From Ignelater luminosus (lineage: Eukaryota > Arthropoda > Insecta > Coleoptera > Elateridae), in contig VTPC01090691.1 in the NCBI GenBank assembly GCA_011009095.1, forward strand, positions 82,082-146,081: a DNA stretch of 64,000 nucleotides, written 5' to 3'. A program made the position numbers and the translations under genes. Each line of letters starts with the position of its first letter. The stretch's first letter is position 1. Below are positions 1-10,914 of this stretch, piece after piece. The notes below the pieces were generated by a model, which was given only the letters and a program-made list of their open reading frames with translations, did no database searches and was not told the DNA's origin.

Positions 1-1336
1 TTTTTTCCTTATATTATAAGAATAATCATAAAAGCCGAAAAGCTTAATAAACATAAACCCCCTTTTAAGCCAAAACCAGGATATTAACATTTAGCACCAT
101 GTAGTCAATTAAGAGATAAAAATCACCACATAAACGGTTTAATATAGCTAGCTGGCTTCAAAATTAACTCGCTTAATTACACTTGATATAATGACGAGGT
201 GGTGAAAGGCAAGTTCTGCCTTTTTACGGTATTTTTTTGTGTTGTGTGTGTATGATTTATATAATTATATAATTCGAGGAAATTAAAAGACGAATTAGGT
301 TGAGGAACAATAAAAGTTTGATCGTCTAAACGATACAATTAAACGGGAAAAAAGTAGAGAAAGAATTTTTACATGTCATCGTATTGCGTGATCGTTAATA
401 AATACATAATAAAATACGAGAGAAACTAAAATGAAATGTTAATAATTTTTATAAGAATTCGTTTAGGAGGAAGAAGCGTGAGCAAAATGCACAGCCCACT
501 GCCTCGTTTAAAATAATTCTTTACAAGTATAAAGCTAAAGTGCGATAAACAGGCTTGCATGACTGGGGTTACGAATTCTTGACAGTGTGTTGTGATATAT
601 TTACATAAAATCATACAATTGCGTGCATTTGTATACCCCATTATATTTACTTAAAAATGTTATGTATTTTTGTAATTTTATTATAACCGTATAATGAGGG
701 TATATTAAATATGTGGTACGTGACTGAAAGAAACCCTTGAATATCCCTAATTCTAATTTTTTGGGAAGGGTCTAACAAGGCAAGTTTATTATTATGACAA
801 CGTATAACTAAAGGGGAAATTAGATCTTTTAAATGAAATATACAAATTTATTTTTTAAAAGTGTTTAATTAACTATTCCAAAGGGGTTTTTTTTCAGTTA
901 TTTAGAATTGAGGAACAGGCTATTTTTAAGTAAATCAAATCGATTAAAATGGAACTGGGCAAGGTAAATAAACGTTAAGAATATAACACAGATTGTGCAG
1001 TGATCGATTAATCAAATGAGACCAAAAAGGCAACATTTGAATGAGACGCATTACATTCGCGAGGTTGTTAAAAGTATTGTTTCTACAAAGTTGTTCTCGT
1101 TTATCTTGTAATTTGTTTGGTACACATTAGTCAATCTTGAAGCTTTTAATAAGAAAGATCTCAAGTATTTCATTTAACAAAAATTCAGTATTTCAAATAC
1201 TTATTCTCACCACTATTGTATTTAATTGTTATTTATAAGCTTACCGGCCAAACAGCTACAGCAAACGTTTATCTAAAACAATAAAAGAAAATATAAATAA
1301 ATAATCAAGGCTCAGTCGTGGCCTATGTTACATTTA
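1..1336. other. AT-rich region without recognised feature
   Basis: This stretch is strongly AT-rich with short homopolymer runs. I found no convincing coding region, terminal repeat or RNA gene on either strand. The one open frame of about 70 codons (minus strand, near 430-640) has no recognisable motif and is the length expected by chance in such DNA. Confidence 0.6.
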
Positions 1337-1338
1337 TA

Positions 1339-1630
1339 CAGTGTGTCCGAAAAGTATGGAATATCCTATATATCTCGGTAAATATGCATTTTATAGAAAA
1401 ATGTTTCCTATAAAAGTTGTTTAGTGTTTAGTTTTACATTGCAGGGCAAAATCAAATAACTATTTTTTAAAAAACAAAAGCGCAACGAATAATGCTTCAA
1501 TTTTTTTTAACGGGAAGGTATCCCTTTATTGTACTCATTTGATAGAGAATGGTTTTCTCTTTTTAATGATGTAAAACTTTGATACACTTGCATAAGTAAA
1601 TTTTGATTAAAACGCAAAAAATTGTTTGAA
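1339..1630 (+). repeat. Left terminal inverted repeat, mariner copy 1
   Basis: About 292 bp matching the reverse complement of 3012-3303, with a handful of substitutions. It starts with CAGTGTGTCCGAAAAG immediately after TA at 1337-1338. The repeat runs to ATTGTTTGAA, where similarity to the other end stops. Confidence 0.92.
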
Positions 1631-1865
1631 TAACGGTTAAAAGTTTATTTATTCATTTGTTACCTTTCCAGACACGGTCTTTTAAATTTTCAATATCATC
1701 TAGTCACATTGTGGTCGGTGCGACACACTTTTGTTTGTTGCAACAATTGAATGCGTCGTAGAAATGTCAGCTAATAACCGAACTGAAGCGAAAAGTTATT
1801 TGTTTAATTAATTTAAGCATTTTGATTCAGGTGAGGATAACAAAGTTACAAAAATACGACTTGCT

Positions 1866-2951
1866 ATGGGTCATTTATCAGAAAAACATCGTATCGAAAT
1901 TTTAATAATGCTGGGATATCGAGACAAAAGGAGAACACAGAAGGAAGTTTGCAATTTGTTTAATAACGTGCACCCCGAATACTATATTTCTCAGTCTACT
2001 GTAAGTAAAATTTTGCATAAATCTCATCAGACGGGTTCTGTCAAAGATCGTCCAAAAACGGGCAGATCTAAAGCTCTAAATAATGAACAACGTGAAAATA
2101 TAATGTTGGCTGTCGCGGAAAATCCACATGTTTCTGTTCGGCAAATTGCTCGTGAACATACTTTGAAGAAATCCCCTACACACGAAGTTCTAAGAAAGGA
2201 GAAGTGGCATTCGTATAAACCTTGTATAGTTCAAGACTTATTAGAAGATAATTTAGATTGAAGATTGCAATTTCGCGAAGAAATAACACATAGGCTTCAG
2301 GAAAATGCAAATTTTTATAAAAATACCCTCTTCACTGATGAGGCAACGTTTTGTTTGAATGGTACCATTAACAAACAAAACACGCGCTACTTGTCTTCGC
2401 TAAATCCTGGCTGGTATGTAGAAGGGCACACCCAATATCAGCTGAAAGTCAATGTCTGGGCAGGAATTATTGGAACCCAAATTTTGGGCCCTTTTTTTAT
2501 AGAACATAATTTAACAGCGGATGCTTATCTAGATTTTTTAGGATTTGACTTAGTTCCTGCTTTAGCTGTTCTATTTCCTAATGAACTAGATCCAGATGTA
2601 CCCCATAATAGAATATGGTTGCAACAAGACGGGGCTCCTCCTCATTTCGGAATTAATGTCCGACAGTTTCTTGATAATACTTTCCCTTATCGATGGATAG
2701 GCAGAAGAGGCGCAGTAGAATGGCCAGCTCGCTCGCCGGATTTAAGTCCACTTGATTTTTTTCTGTGGGGCCATCTCAAAAATAAGATTTATGTCGATAT
2801 GCCTGAAGATATTGAAACTCTAAAAGACCGTATTAGAACAGAGATTAGAGCTATCACACCAGAAACGATTCAAACTGCAGTAAACGAATTTGAAAGACGA
2901 CTTTATCATTGCCAAGCTGTAAATGGTGCACACTTTGAAAACCTTCTATGA
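1866..2951 (+). pseudogene. Mariner-like transposase, one internal stop
   Basis: Encodes a transposase of about 361 residues, the usual size for the superfamily, which would bind the inverted repeats and move the element. The N-terminal 115 residues form paired helix-turn-helix segments (QSTVSKILHK, then SVRQIAREHTLKKS). The catalytic part shows TDEATF, QQDGAPPHF and SPDLSPLDFFLWG; 41 residues separate the second and third aspartates, giving DD41D. The frame is interrupted at 2259-2261 by TGA where copy 2 has CGA (Arg), a CpG-type transition. Copy 1 also has Leu where copy 2 has Trp in RY(W/L)SSLNPGW, and lacks one Tyr codon in the HPYYKP stretch. The start is the first ATG, 236 bp inside the left repeat's inner edge. 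All three catalytic aspartates are present. Confidence 0.93.
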
Positions 2952-3011
2952 ACTGTAGAGTGTAGTTATACAAAATTTTCAATTCGTAACAGATGAATAT
3001 TGAAATAAACT

Positions 3012-3303
3012 TTCAAACTATTTTTTGCGTTTTAATCAAAATTTATTTATGCAAGCGCATCAATGTTTTACATCATTGAAAAGAGAAAACCATTCTCTAT
3101 CAAATGAGTACAATAAAGGGATACCTTCCCATTAAAAAAAATTAGAAGCATTATTCGTTGCGCTTTTGTTTTTTTTAAATAGTTATTTGGTATTGCCCTG
3201 CAATGTAAAACTAAACACTAAACAACTTTTATAGGAAACATTTTTTTATAAAATGCATACTTACTGAGATAAATAAGATATTCCATACTTTTCGGACACA
3301 CTG
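3012..3303 (-). repeat. Right terminal inverted repeat, mariner copy 1
   Basis: About 292 bp matching the reverse complement of 1339-1630. It begins TTCAAACTATTTTTTGCG and ends GGACACACTG, followed by TA at 3304-3305. The transposase stop codon lies about 60 bp before it. Confidence 0.92.
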
Positions 3304-3305
3304 TA

Positions 3306-3689
3306 TATTGTTTTTGTATTATCTAATTAGACCTTTATACTACAGAAGGTCACGCACATTTGCAACATATTTTCAGAATTCACTAGCCATTATTGTAAGC
3401 CACAATTATGCAAAGGTAACAAAAACAACCAGATTTGTCTATTGTACCTGACTAACTAAGAATTAGAGTAGCATATAAACACAGAGTATTTTGCAGAAGG
3501 GCAAAACTGGCTGATCTCGCTATGTTACGGTCTAACTTCTGCAAGATTCCTCTCTAATATTGTCGTTATAAGTTGTAACGCTTGCTACTTCTTGTACTTT
3601 CACTGCCAACTACAATTCTGTTTGGAGGCATACTAGATGCATCTAATAGTGTCAAAGCTTTCGCGGGTAATGACTTTAAAGACTGTTAA
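3306..3689. other. Spacer without recognised feature
   Basis: A moderately AT-rich interval between the mariner and the Jockey-like LINE remnant. It may include decayed 5' sequence of that LINE, but I see no motif that proves it. Confidence 0.4.
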
Positions 3690-4770
3690 TTAGAGAATCT
3701 GATGTTAACACATTCATGCGCACAGCAACCTGGAAATGCCAATGGGTTCAATCAGAGAGCTCAAGAACGACGAAAAAATTATTTGTACACATAGCAACGG
3801 TATTCCAATCAAATGGCATCCATTCCACAATCAACATAACGTACGAATACCAACTATAAGTGTTCATAAAGTTGGTGTTCCCCATGAAAGTGGCACAACA
3901 AATTGCCAACCATATCAACCCAAAGAAAGCCCCTGACATCGATGAGATTTCGCCAGGACTACTCAAGGAGCTACCGAGGAGGGAGGTTATACTATTGACA
4001 TACTTATTTCATGCTTGTTTCAGGCTGTAACAAGTTCCAGATTATTTCAAGACAGCCGAAATAATCATAATAGAGAAACCGGGCAAGTTGGCTGAGCATG
4101 TAACATCATATTTTTGTTTGAGAAGGTTTTTCTGCTAATCATCATTCTGAACTTCCAGTTTGGGTTTAAGAATTACCATTACACAATCGACCAAGTGCAT
4201 AGTATCATCAAGCGTACCTGAGAAAAGAAGAAATATTGCCCTGCAACAGAAGATACAGTTCTGGGCTCATTTGATGACTATACGGTAATAATGGCGACTG
4301 ACGCAACACAAGAAAATTGCGAAACTTCAAGTTGCACTTAACAAAATCAGCTAATGAACTAAAGATAGGGCAAAGTCGGTCCATGTCACCTACACGCTGC
4401 GTCAACAGCCGTCATGCTGTGTTCTTAGACGGTATGATAATACCACAAGCTGAGTCAACAAGATACCTTGGTCTACACCTCAATGCCAGCTTAAATTGTA
4501 GTGTCTTATGGCATACAACTTTGGGGCTGTGCCAAAGCGCCAAATCAACTAGTAATCTAAAGAAGCCTAAACTCTGCGAACGATCACCAATGCTTACACG
4601 TTTGTGACCAATAAAGAAATCCACAACGACCTGGTCATAAAATGGGTGCACGCTGTCAAACATTAGAAACGACTTCTACATCACGTCAACGTGAAAGCTA
4701 TCAAACTCTTACATAGCAGTGAAGATGTGAGAAGGTTGAAACATACCAAACCTGGTGAACTAATTAAGTG
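3690..4770 (+). mobile_element. Jockey-like LINE, reverse transcriptase remnant
   Basis: A decayed non-LTR retrotransposon fragment on the plus strand. Readable pieces in the order expected of a Jockey-clade reverse transcriptase are: NPKKAPDIDEISPGLLKELP with LLTYLFHACFRL (about 3910-4030); FKTAEIIIIEKPGK (about 4050-4090); FDDYTVIMATD, corresponding to the catalytic F/YADD block (about 4270-4305); HAVFLDGMIIPQAESTRYLGLHLNASLN (about 4410-4495, given here as its ends only in family terms); and TNKEIHNDLVIKWVH near 4605-4650. Several frameshifts and stops separate them, and much of the palm domain between the II.KPGK and DD blocks is deleted. The endonuclease and ORF1 are missing. No poly(A) tail or target duplication was found; the right limit is where similarity to the family's C terminus ends. 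Confidence 0.85.
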
Positions 4771-4861
4771 AATATTGCATTAGTTTCTTTTACTTAGCGG
4801 CGGTAGAGCGGTGCACGGCTTGAAATTTCTAGGCACGGCCTATCTGGGGAAATTCTTGATC

Positions 4862-5080
4862 GGTTCGACAGGCCTGAGAGATAAGAACAGCCCGACAGAA
4901 CAGATAGGCCAGAGAGGTCCAAATGGTCTGATTGACCCGAGAAGCCCGAAGGGCTAAGAAGTCCAAAAAGCTTGACAAGCCCTAACGGCCCGAGAGGTCC
5001 AACAGGCTCTAACAGCTCGACAAGCCCGACTAGACCGAACGGCCTTTTTGACGTCAGGTAAGCCCGAAAAGCCCGATAAA
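4862..5080 (+). repeat. 9-bp-period repeat, possible decayed collagen-like exon
   Basis: About 24 units of 9 bp with consensus close to GGCCCGACA, with one or two length slips. Read in one phase, many units give Gly-X-Y triplets with Pro in X (GPN, GPR, GPT, GSN), and most departures in the Gly position are single G-to-A changes giving Ser, Asp or Glu. This fits a collagen triple-helix exon that has decayed, possibly carried by an element. It fits equally well a 9-bp minisatellite, since any GGC-rich 9-mer gives Gly at every third codon. Stops occur, so it is not functional coding sequence. Confidence 0.6.
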
Positions 5081-6256
5081 GTTTTAAACTGAGGCTCCGC
5101 CCGATCCGAATCCAAGCTTCAACCCAACTAGAAAACTCGATCCGTGCAGGCCTCTAAGCGGCGTACTCTGCATCCACGTTTCACGCAGACAAAGGCGCTG
5201 AACATCATACTTAGGACGGCTGTTTGTGAACCTTTTCCATTAACTATACGTGTGGATTTTGTCTTAATTATTAAAATAACTTATGTTAGACGACAACTTA
5301 TTATTTATTTATTGCATGTGCAAACTCATTGTATACTTTTATTTAATTGTTATTAAGAGAGTTGCTGAGAATCTACAGGTGCTGCCAGTATTCATTAGAA
5401 CGGAGCAGGCTTTCACGTTTGGCTCGCTGTGGGATCTTTCTTATAATTAATAAGCGCGCAGTGGCGTCCAAGATTATTTTTTCTTGTCATTTCAATTTGA
5501 CATATCTTAATTTGAATTTCACGGATATCATCAATGTCCCTACAGGATTTGTTGCTTTTTTTTTCTTTCTGAATAATCTCCACCGAGTTTACAAAATTAA
5601 ATCAAAAGTCGAAAAGGAAAATCACTTAGGTTGGTATATGTATGTATACCGTATGAGTGGCATGGCTAAAATAGTAGGGGAAAACTGACTAATGTGTTGC
5701 GGTGTGAGGTTTATAGAAATTACCAGTGCATTTTTCTATATTTAATATTTTAGAGTTAATTTTGGGAGAACCAATAATAATTTTTAATCCTTAAAAGATT
5801 TTAATTGTTAAATAAATAATTTTGGAACTTCTTCATTTGAATTTGGTCAATCTTTAAATAGATTTAGCTTAACAGCGAGAATGAATGTAATTACTACTAG
5901 TTTAGTTTCTTTTTTTCCTTTTAAAGGGTAACAAAGAGGCATATAAGGAATCGATCTGCCTTAAGACTGCATTAACAAAAGTCGTCTACTTTCAGAGTTG
6001 GAATAACCAGGTATCGTATTTGAGAACTTCTGTGTAGTACAATAAAAAGTAGCCTAACCTAACTCATACAATCAATTCTACCTGGTGTTGTTTTCAGATG
6101 AAATCTAGCCCTGGAAATCTGACAGTACGACGTAAATCTTCAGTTCTTTTAACGATAAACTTCTTTCTGAAACAGTTACATCTAAGATGAATCGTAACAT
6201 TATAAAATATCGACAAACTAGCAAAAAAGTACAAGGACGTAAAATTGATAAACCAT
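5081..6256. other. Region without recognised gene
   Basis: Contains two overlapping open frames on the plus strand (about 5144-5356 and 5347-5688), the longer 113 codons, neither with a recognised motif. The first 100 bp are relatively GC-rich and may be the edge of an unidentified element. A short CCTAACCTAAC (two telomere-like units, inverse strand) occurs near 6052. The rest is AT-rich and featureless to me. Confidence 0.4.
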
Positions 6257-6257
6257 T

Positions 6258-6330
6258 CGACTCCGAGCAGGATTTAAACCTGTGACCGTCGGCTCTCCTT
6301 ACCAGTGCTCGACTACGGTCACGGCCCGGC
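6258..6330 (-). repeat. tRNA-like SINE head (candidate)
   Basis: Read on the minus strand, this has a box-B-like GGTTTAAATCC inside a clear T-arm (CAGG/CCTG stem, 6268-6282) and a box-A-like TAGTCGAGCACTGG (6302-6315). That is the internal RNA polymerase III promoter layout of tRNAs and tRNA-derived SINEs, although the boxes are closer together than in a normal tRNA. Acceptor and anticodon stems do not fold, so this is not a working tRNA. The patch is GC-rich against its AT-rich neighbours. No tail or target duplication was identified. Confidence 0.4.
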
Positions 6331-9300
6331 CGGGCGATCAGTGTTCTGGAAAATGTAGTTTCTTTTTTTATTGGAAACTTGATCGATTTCTTTGTGCTGT
6401 ATTTTTCAACATGAAACTAACAAGGATTCAGAAGAATTTTAAAAACCAACTGCAAGCTAATTTTGCTTTGTGTTGGTCTAAGACTGAGAAGGCTTTTCTA
6501 TACATTTAAACATTGACAGAGGTTTCATTATTTCTACGCAAGGTGTTGCTTTTACCAAAAGAAATATTTTGGAATCACCTGTAAGATTTTTACTTAAAAA
6601 CTAAGATGTCTCTGAAAGAGTTCATTTAGGTTTAAGACGCAAAAATTTCCCACCGTTCCATATGCTGCCAAAATGCCTTCTTTGGATTGATTTAAAAACC
6701 AATTTGAGAGATTAATGACTTTTTTACGTTCTACATTCAATGAAGAATTCAATACGTAGATTTTCTCTTCAACTACTTGCGCAATATAAAGAATGTAATC
6801 CAGATAGTCTAATTTCAATGCAGCTCAGACAAGGAACATCAAATCTTTATTGTATGTAGTTAGTCCAAGAGCTTGAAATTGAGGTTTCGATTATTACTGA
6901 GAAGATTAAATAAACGCAGTTTTAGAATTTATTTAGTTATAAAAATTGGGAAACTATTGATCGGATAAAAATAAATAAGAAGCTTACTCCTTTCGCTCAG
7001 GTTACAACACGAAGAAATATACTTGTGCAGACAATCATTTCTTATCGATATTGCATGATTCAAGACATGATTTATGGATTATGATAGAAATTTCTTAACA
7101 ATTCCAAAGATCCAAAATTCCATCAATTTTTGAATTACAAATACTATTAGAACAGTCTTCTTGTGCATTCTGCTTGAAAGAACTATTTCGTAATACTTAC
7201 CTTGATTGCTGTCAGAAATTAGTTTTAATGATACTTTATATTTATCTAGCTTACCCTATGATACCAATAATTATAGAATAAGTGCTATGGAATATCTTTC
7301 AACTTAATTACACTCTTCGTCAAAAATTACCATTCTTTGTTTTCTAATATTTCTCTTAAATGTTAATGCTTTAAACCTTAGGCCAAAAAGATTTGTTGTT
7401 CGTGCAATCCCTTATACCACACAAAATAAACATGTCAGTTAAGCAAGTCGTATGTAAATTCTGACATTCAAAAATTTAATTGAAATATTTAATTTTGATC
7501 TTGATGTAGCGATATCATCGAAAAATTATCGTCTAACCTTGGGAAGCTCTCTGGTACATTCGATTTCGGTTTACTAAAGAAGAAGACTGCTAGATGGTCA
7601 TCCAATTAGTTGAAAACGTTTTTTTCCCTTCTCGTTAATAGTAGAGTTGTACGACCGCGAAAGCACACTCTAAATTCTAAGTTTAAAAGATTTTCAGATC
7701 ATTAATCAGTTTAACCTTAAAAGATAATGGTATGCTGGTATACAGATGTAAGGAAATTACTGACCGATTCTGCGGACATAATTTACAAAGACAAAGAGCG
7801 ATAATTAGTTTTGTAGAGGAGTGTACTCGTGAGTAATTTGTTGGCTGTTCTGAAAGGTTTGCTTAACCCAAGATTAAAACTAACTGATAATTACATAATA
7901 ACCACGTTCGAATAGCTGGCAACTGTTGTGGGATCATTAATAACAACGAAAGAGACCGTTTAGTAATTTATTTGTTTAATTACTGATCCATAACAATTAA
8001 AAAGCATGCGAAGAGTAGGCGATGCCTTTCGACGCTCTCTTTGTCTATTTTTATTTATTACAAATATTTCCTCGGCGTAAGTTGCGTTGCGATGATTTAT
8101 TGATTCGTCGATTCGACGCGAGTTTGTTTTTATCCTCTACGTCCCAGGTATAGAATTTCTTGTTTTTTTCGGATCAATTTTTATTTGGCGGCCGAGAATG
8201 TATCGGATTTAAATATGTTAAACGTTCCCTGTAATTGATTTTTATTTTATGTAAAATAACCAATTGTAAAGCTGTGACTGTGACAATAGAGGATATTTTA
8301 TTGAAGATCGGGTTACATCTGCCTTGTTTCATGCTTTCTAATGATTATAAATTAACATATACAAAATAACAATCTATCTTTTACAAAAATCTGAAAAGCG
8401 AAGGCAAGATTTATTTGTAAAGGAGAAAGACAATCCTCGCAAAAAATTTCTACTTTAAATTGTACTCCCAATTTCGGTCAAAAAATGTGCTTGCTACACG
8501 CACAGTCATTTTTTTAAAGGAAACTTCTGCTTATTAAATTCAGCAAGTGCATATAAAAATAAATGAACCTGGACAATAATGGAAGTTGAAATACAGGTTA
8601 TCAAACATTTGCACATAGTTTGTGTCAATTGCCCGCAACAAACGACTGCTTTTGCTTGCGAGCTTTTATCTGATCGAAGATGGCAGCGCTCAGTGATTGC
8701 TGCTAATTGACGATATTGATTCCGTACATGACCTACGGAAGGATGATTTATTCATTAATGCTTTCGTATCTTGTTGTTTTATGTTACTGCTGCCTTGGGA
8801 GCTTTATTAGATTAACCGGATTACGAATCGGCGATAAAACACTACACGTGGGAATTAAATTAAGAGAATCAATTAAATCGTTCGATCGTTTTAAAAATCT
8901 AAAGTTATGGATAATTACGTTTGTTCATTTAAGGTTAATTGACTTATTAATTGGTTTTCATTCAAAGACACCACTAAGTCTAGACTATAAGATAATAAAC
9001 ACAAATTTTAAAAGTCGGAAATTTCTTTAGAATATTATTATATAAAATTGTTCAATCGCCTCGGAAGATTTGATCTGTAACTTTTGACATTTGTTTCGAG
9101 GTAATCCGACAGATCTTGCAGAGTTTACACACAACATTAATTTTTGTTAATACTGAAACCTTTTGTTTCAACGTACTACATAAATTTACGAGCGATAGTT
9201 CAGATCGAACGTTCAATAGAAAGAAATTGATGTAGTACAACAGTCTTTTCTTAGTTGGTATAATTAAAATTTGCGATATTTGGGTTTTAAGGATATAGTG

Positions 9301-9595
9301 GTATTATGGAAAAAATCAATGGGAATGGGTTAAAATGAGTTTTAATGTCAATAACAAACGAGAAAGACAATGGAACACTTTCAATTTAAAACCCATCCCA
9401 ACAGTTCAAGAAATTCGGAAATGTAGGGACTATCAAGACTACATAGGAAAATTACAGTTACCATTAAGACTTATGTACAATCATAATTGCTTAACGGATA
9501 TTCTTAAGAATGATACTGATACAAACTATTTATTTATAAAATTGAAGATACCTAAAATTCACAAAATTTCATCCAAAATATCGTCGGCGATCTGA
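6331..9595. other. Long AT-rich region, no recognised gene
   Basis: No exon or element that I can name. Two open frames on the plus strand, 107 codons at 8707-9030 and 86 codons at 9335-9595, lack recognised domains; the first has a hydrophobic start (LMLSYLVVLCYCCLG) that could look like a signal or membrane segment but sits among chance-length frames. Between 8000 and 8200 there is a CpG-containing patch with a short palindrome (CGTCGATTCGACG, about 8106-8118). That could be regulatory, but nothing else supports it. Confidence 0.35.
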
Positions 9596-9736
9596 CAATA
9601 CCTGCTAACTGGCATTTTTCACAAATATGATTTTTGGCCTACTTAGATGCCCTTATACTAACAATGTGCCTATTTATCACTTTTAATTAATTTTCTTGCA
9701 TTTAGCAGGTTCTGCTAATGTAGTTGGCAGATACTG
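9596..9736. repeat. Possible MITE with imperfect inverted ends
   Basis: A 141-bp interval whose left end (CAATACCTGCTAACTGGCATT) resembles the reverse complement of its right end (CAGTATCTGCCAACTACATT) at about 15 of 20 positions. No TA or other target duplication flanks it, so this is only a candidate terminal-inverted-repeat pair. Confidence 0.25.
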
Positions 9737-9838
9737 GTTTTTATTATGTTAGAATAAATTCTTTCCATTTAACCGATTCTGTTAGATATTTTATGGCATT
9801 TCGATAAGTAAATTTTTGTCTTTGGTAAATTAAATTAT

Positions 9839-10914
9839 TTCTCTGTTTTTATTTCAAACTTTCTCGCTTATTTGTCTTATCGTAAATATTAGGTCTTGTG
9901 TGCTTCTCCCACTTCTAAATCCGCATCGGGTCTCTTCTATTGTATTTTCGATCTTATTCCTAATTCTTTTCTCGATTATTCTTGGGAATACTTTTGCAGG
10001 TACACTTGTTAGCGTTATTCCTCTATAATTCTCACAGACTCTTTCATCTTCTTTCTTGTGCATAGGTAGTATGATTCCTACATTCAATTCATCTGGCACT
10101 TTTGTAGTCTTCATTATTTCGTTCAATAATTCTGTAAGTTGTGTTATTCTTTCTTCTTCCATATACTTTATCATTTCCGGTGTTATATTGTCTATTACTG
10201 GCGCTTTTCCTAATTTTAACTTTTGTATGGCGTCTATTACTTCTTTTTCTTGTATTTGTTCTATTTCTTCATTATCGTTTCTCTCTTCTTGCATTTCCTC
10301 TGTGGTTATTTCCGGCTTTGTTAGTGTTTCAAAATACTGTCTCCACCTTTCCATTATTTGATTTTCTTCTGTGATTATATTTCCATCTTTTCCTCTTATA
10401 TTCATAATGTTATATTCTTTTTTCTGTTTAAGTTGCTTTAAGGTTCCGTAAAAAAGTTTCTGGTTATCCCGGTAGTTTTCTGTCATCTTTGGACCAAATT
10501 TTATCCACGATTCTTGTTTCGCTTTCTAAATTTCCGTTTTTACTTCTTTTCGTATTTCTTTGTATTTTTTGTAGTCTTCTGTCTTCCTTATGCTTAGATA
10601 TCTTGTCCATGCATGTTTTTTCTCTTCAATTTTTGATTTTATATCTGTATTCCACCATTCCGTCCTTTTAATTTTTTTGTTTGTTATTTTCGTTTTTCCA
10701 CAGCTCTCCACTGCTGCATTTAGTATAACACTTTTAAAATTTTTCCATTTTTCTTCTACCTCGTATGTAGGTTCCAATTCATTGAATTTTGTGCGTAATA
10801 TTTCATTATATATTCTTTGATATTCCTCTTCTTTCAGTTCATAGCTTTTGATTTTTTTGTGTTTTCTCTCTTCTTTTCTCTTCTTTTCTCTACTTTTATT
10901 TCTTCTTTCCCTTT
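9839..10914 (-). mobile_element. LINE, inverted 5' half (linker and reverse transcriptase N-half)
   Basis: Minus-strand remnant of a non-LTR retrotransposon polyprotein. From right to left it reads a Lys/Glu-rich stretch, then TEWWNTDIKSKIEEKKHAW, the linker between endonuclease and reverse transcriptase. Next come DAIQKLKLGKAP, NITPEMIKYM, GIILPMHKKEDERVCENYRG, ITLTSVPAKVFPRI and CGFRSGRSTQDLIFTIRQ, the fingers and early palm of the enzyme. It stops at NKNREI, just before the FIDLEKAF block. That block is found in the opposite orientation immediately to the right (10915 onward). The two halves therefore abut at successive positions of one protein, as expected of 5' inversion by twin priming. 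The frame is open for about 210 codons (9854-10486) with few breaks. The clade is not certain; the C-terminal half suggests RTE-like. Confidence 0.9.

Larger units (their letters stand above)
1339..3303 (+). mobile_element. DD41D mariner-like transposon, copy 1
   Basis: A complete Tc1/mariner-superfamily DNA transposon of 1965 bp. It begins CAGTGTGTCC, ends with the inverse GGACACACTG, and has TA on both outer sides, the usual target duplication of the superfamily. The terminal inverted repeats are about 292 bp, far longer than the roughly 30-bp ends of classical mariners. Between them lies a transposase frame interrupted by one stop. A second copy in the same orientation lies about 18.9 kb away and differs at 7 of 180 aligned positions where I counted, so both insertions are fairly young compared with the other elements here. 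Family knowledge: cut-and-paste transposition into TA. The DD41D placement comes from counting residues between catalytic aspartates and recalls rosa/Visitor-type elements. Confidence 0.95.

Noticed and set aside
8707-9030. 107-codon open frame with a hydrophobic start
   Set aside because: No motif, no homologue that I recognise, no splice or promoter support, and chance frames of this size are expected in 64 kb read in six frames.
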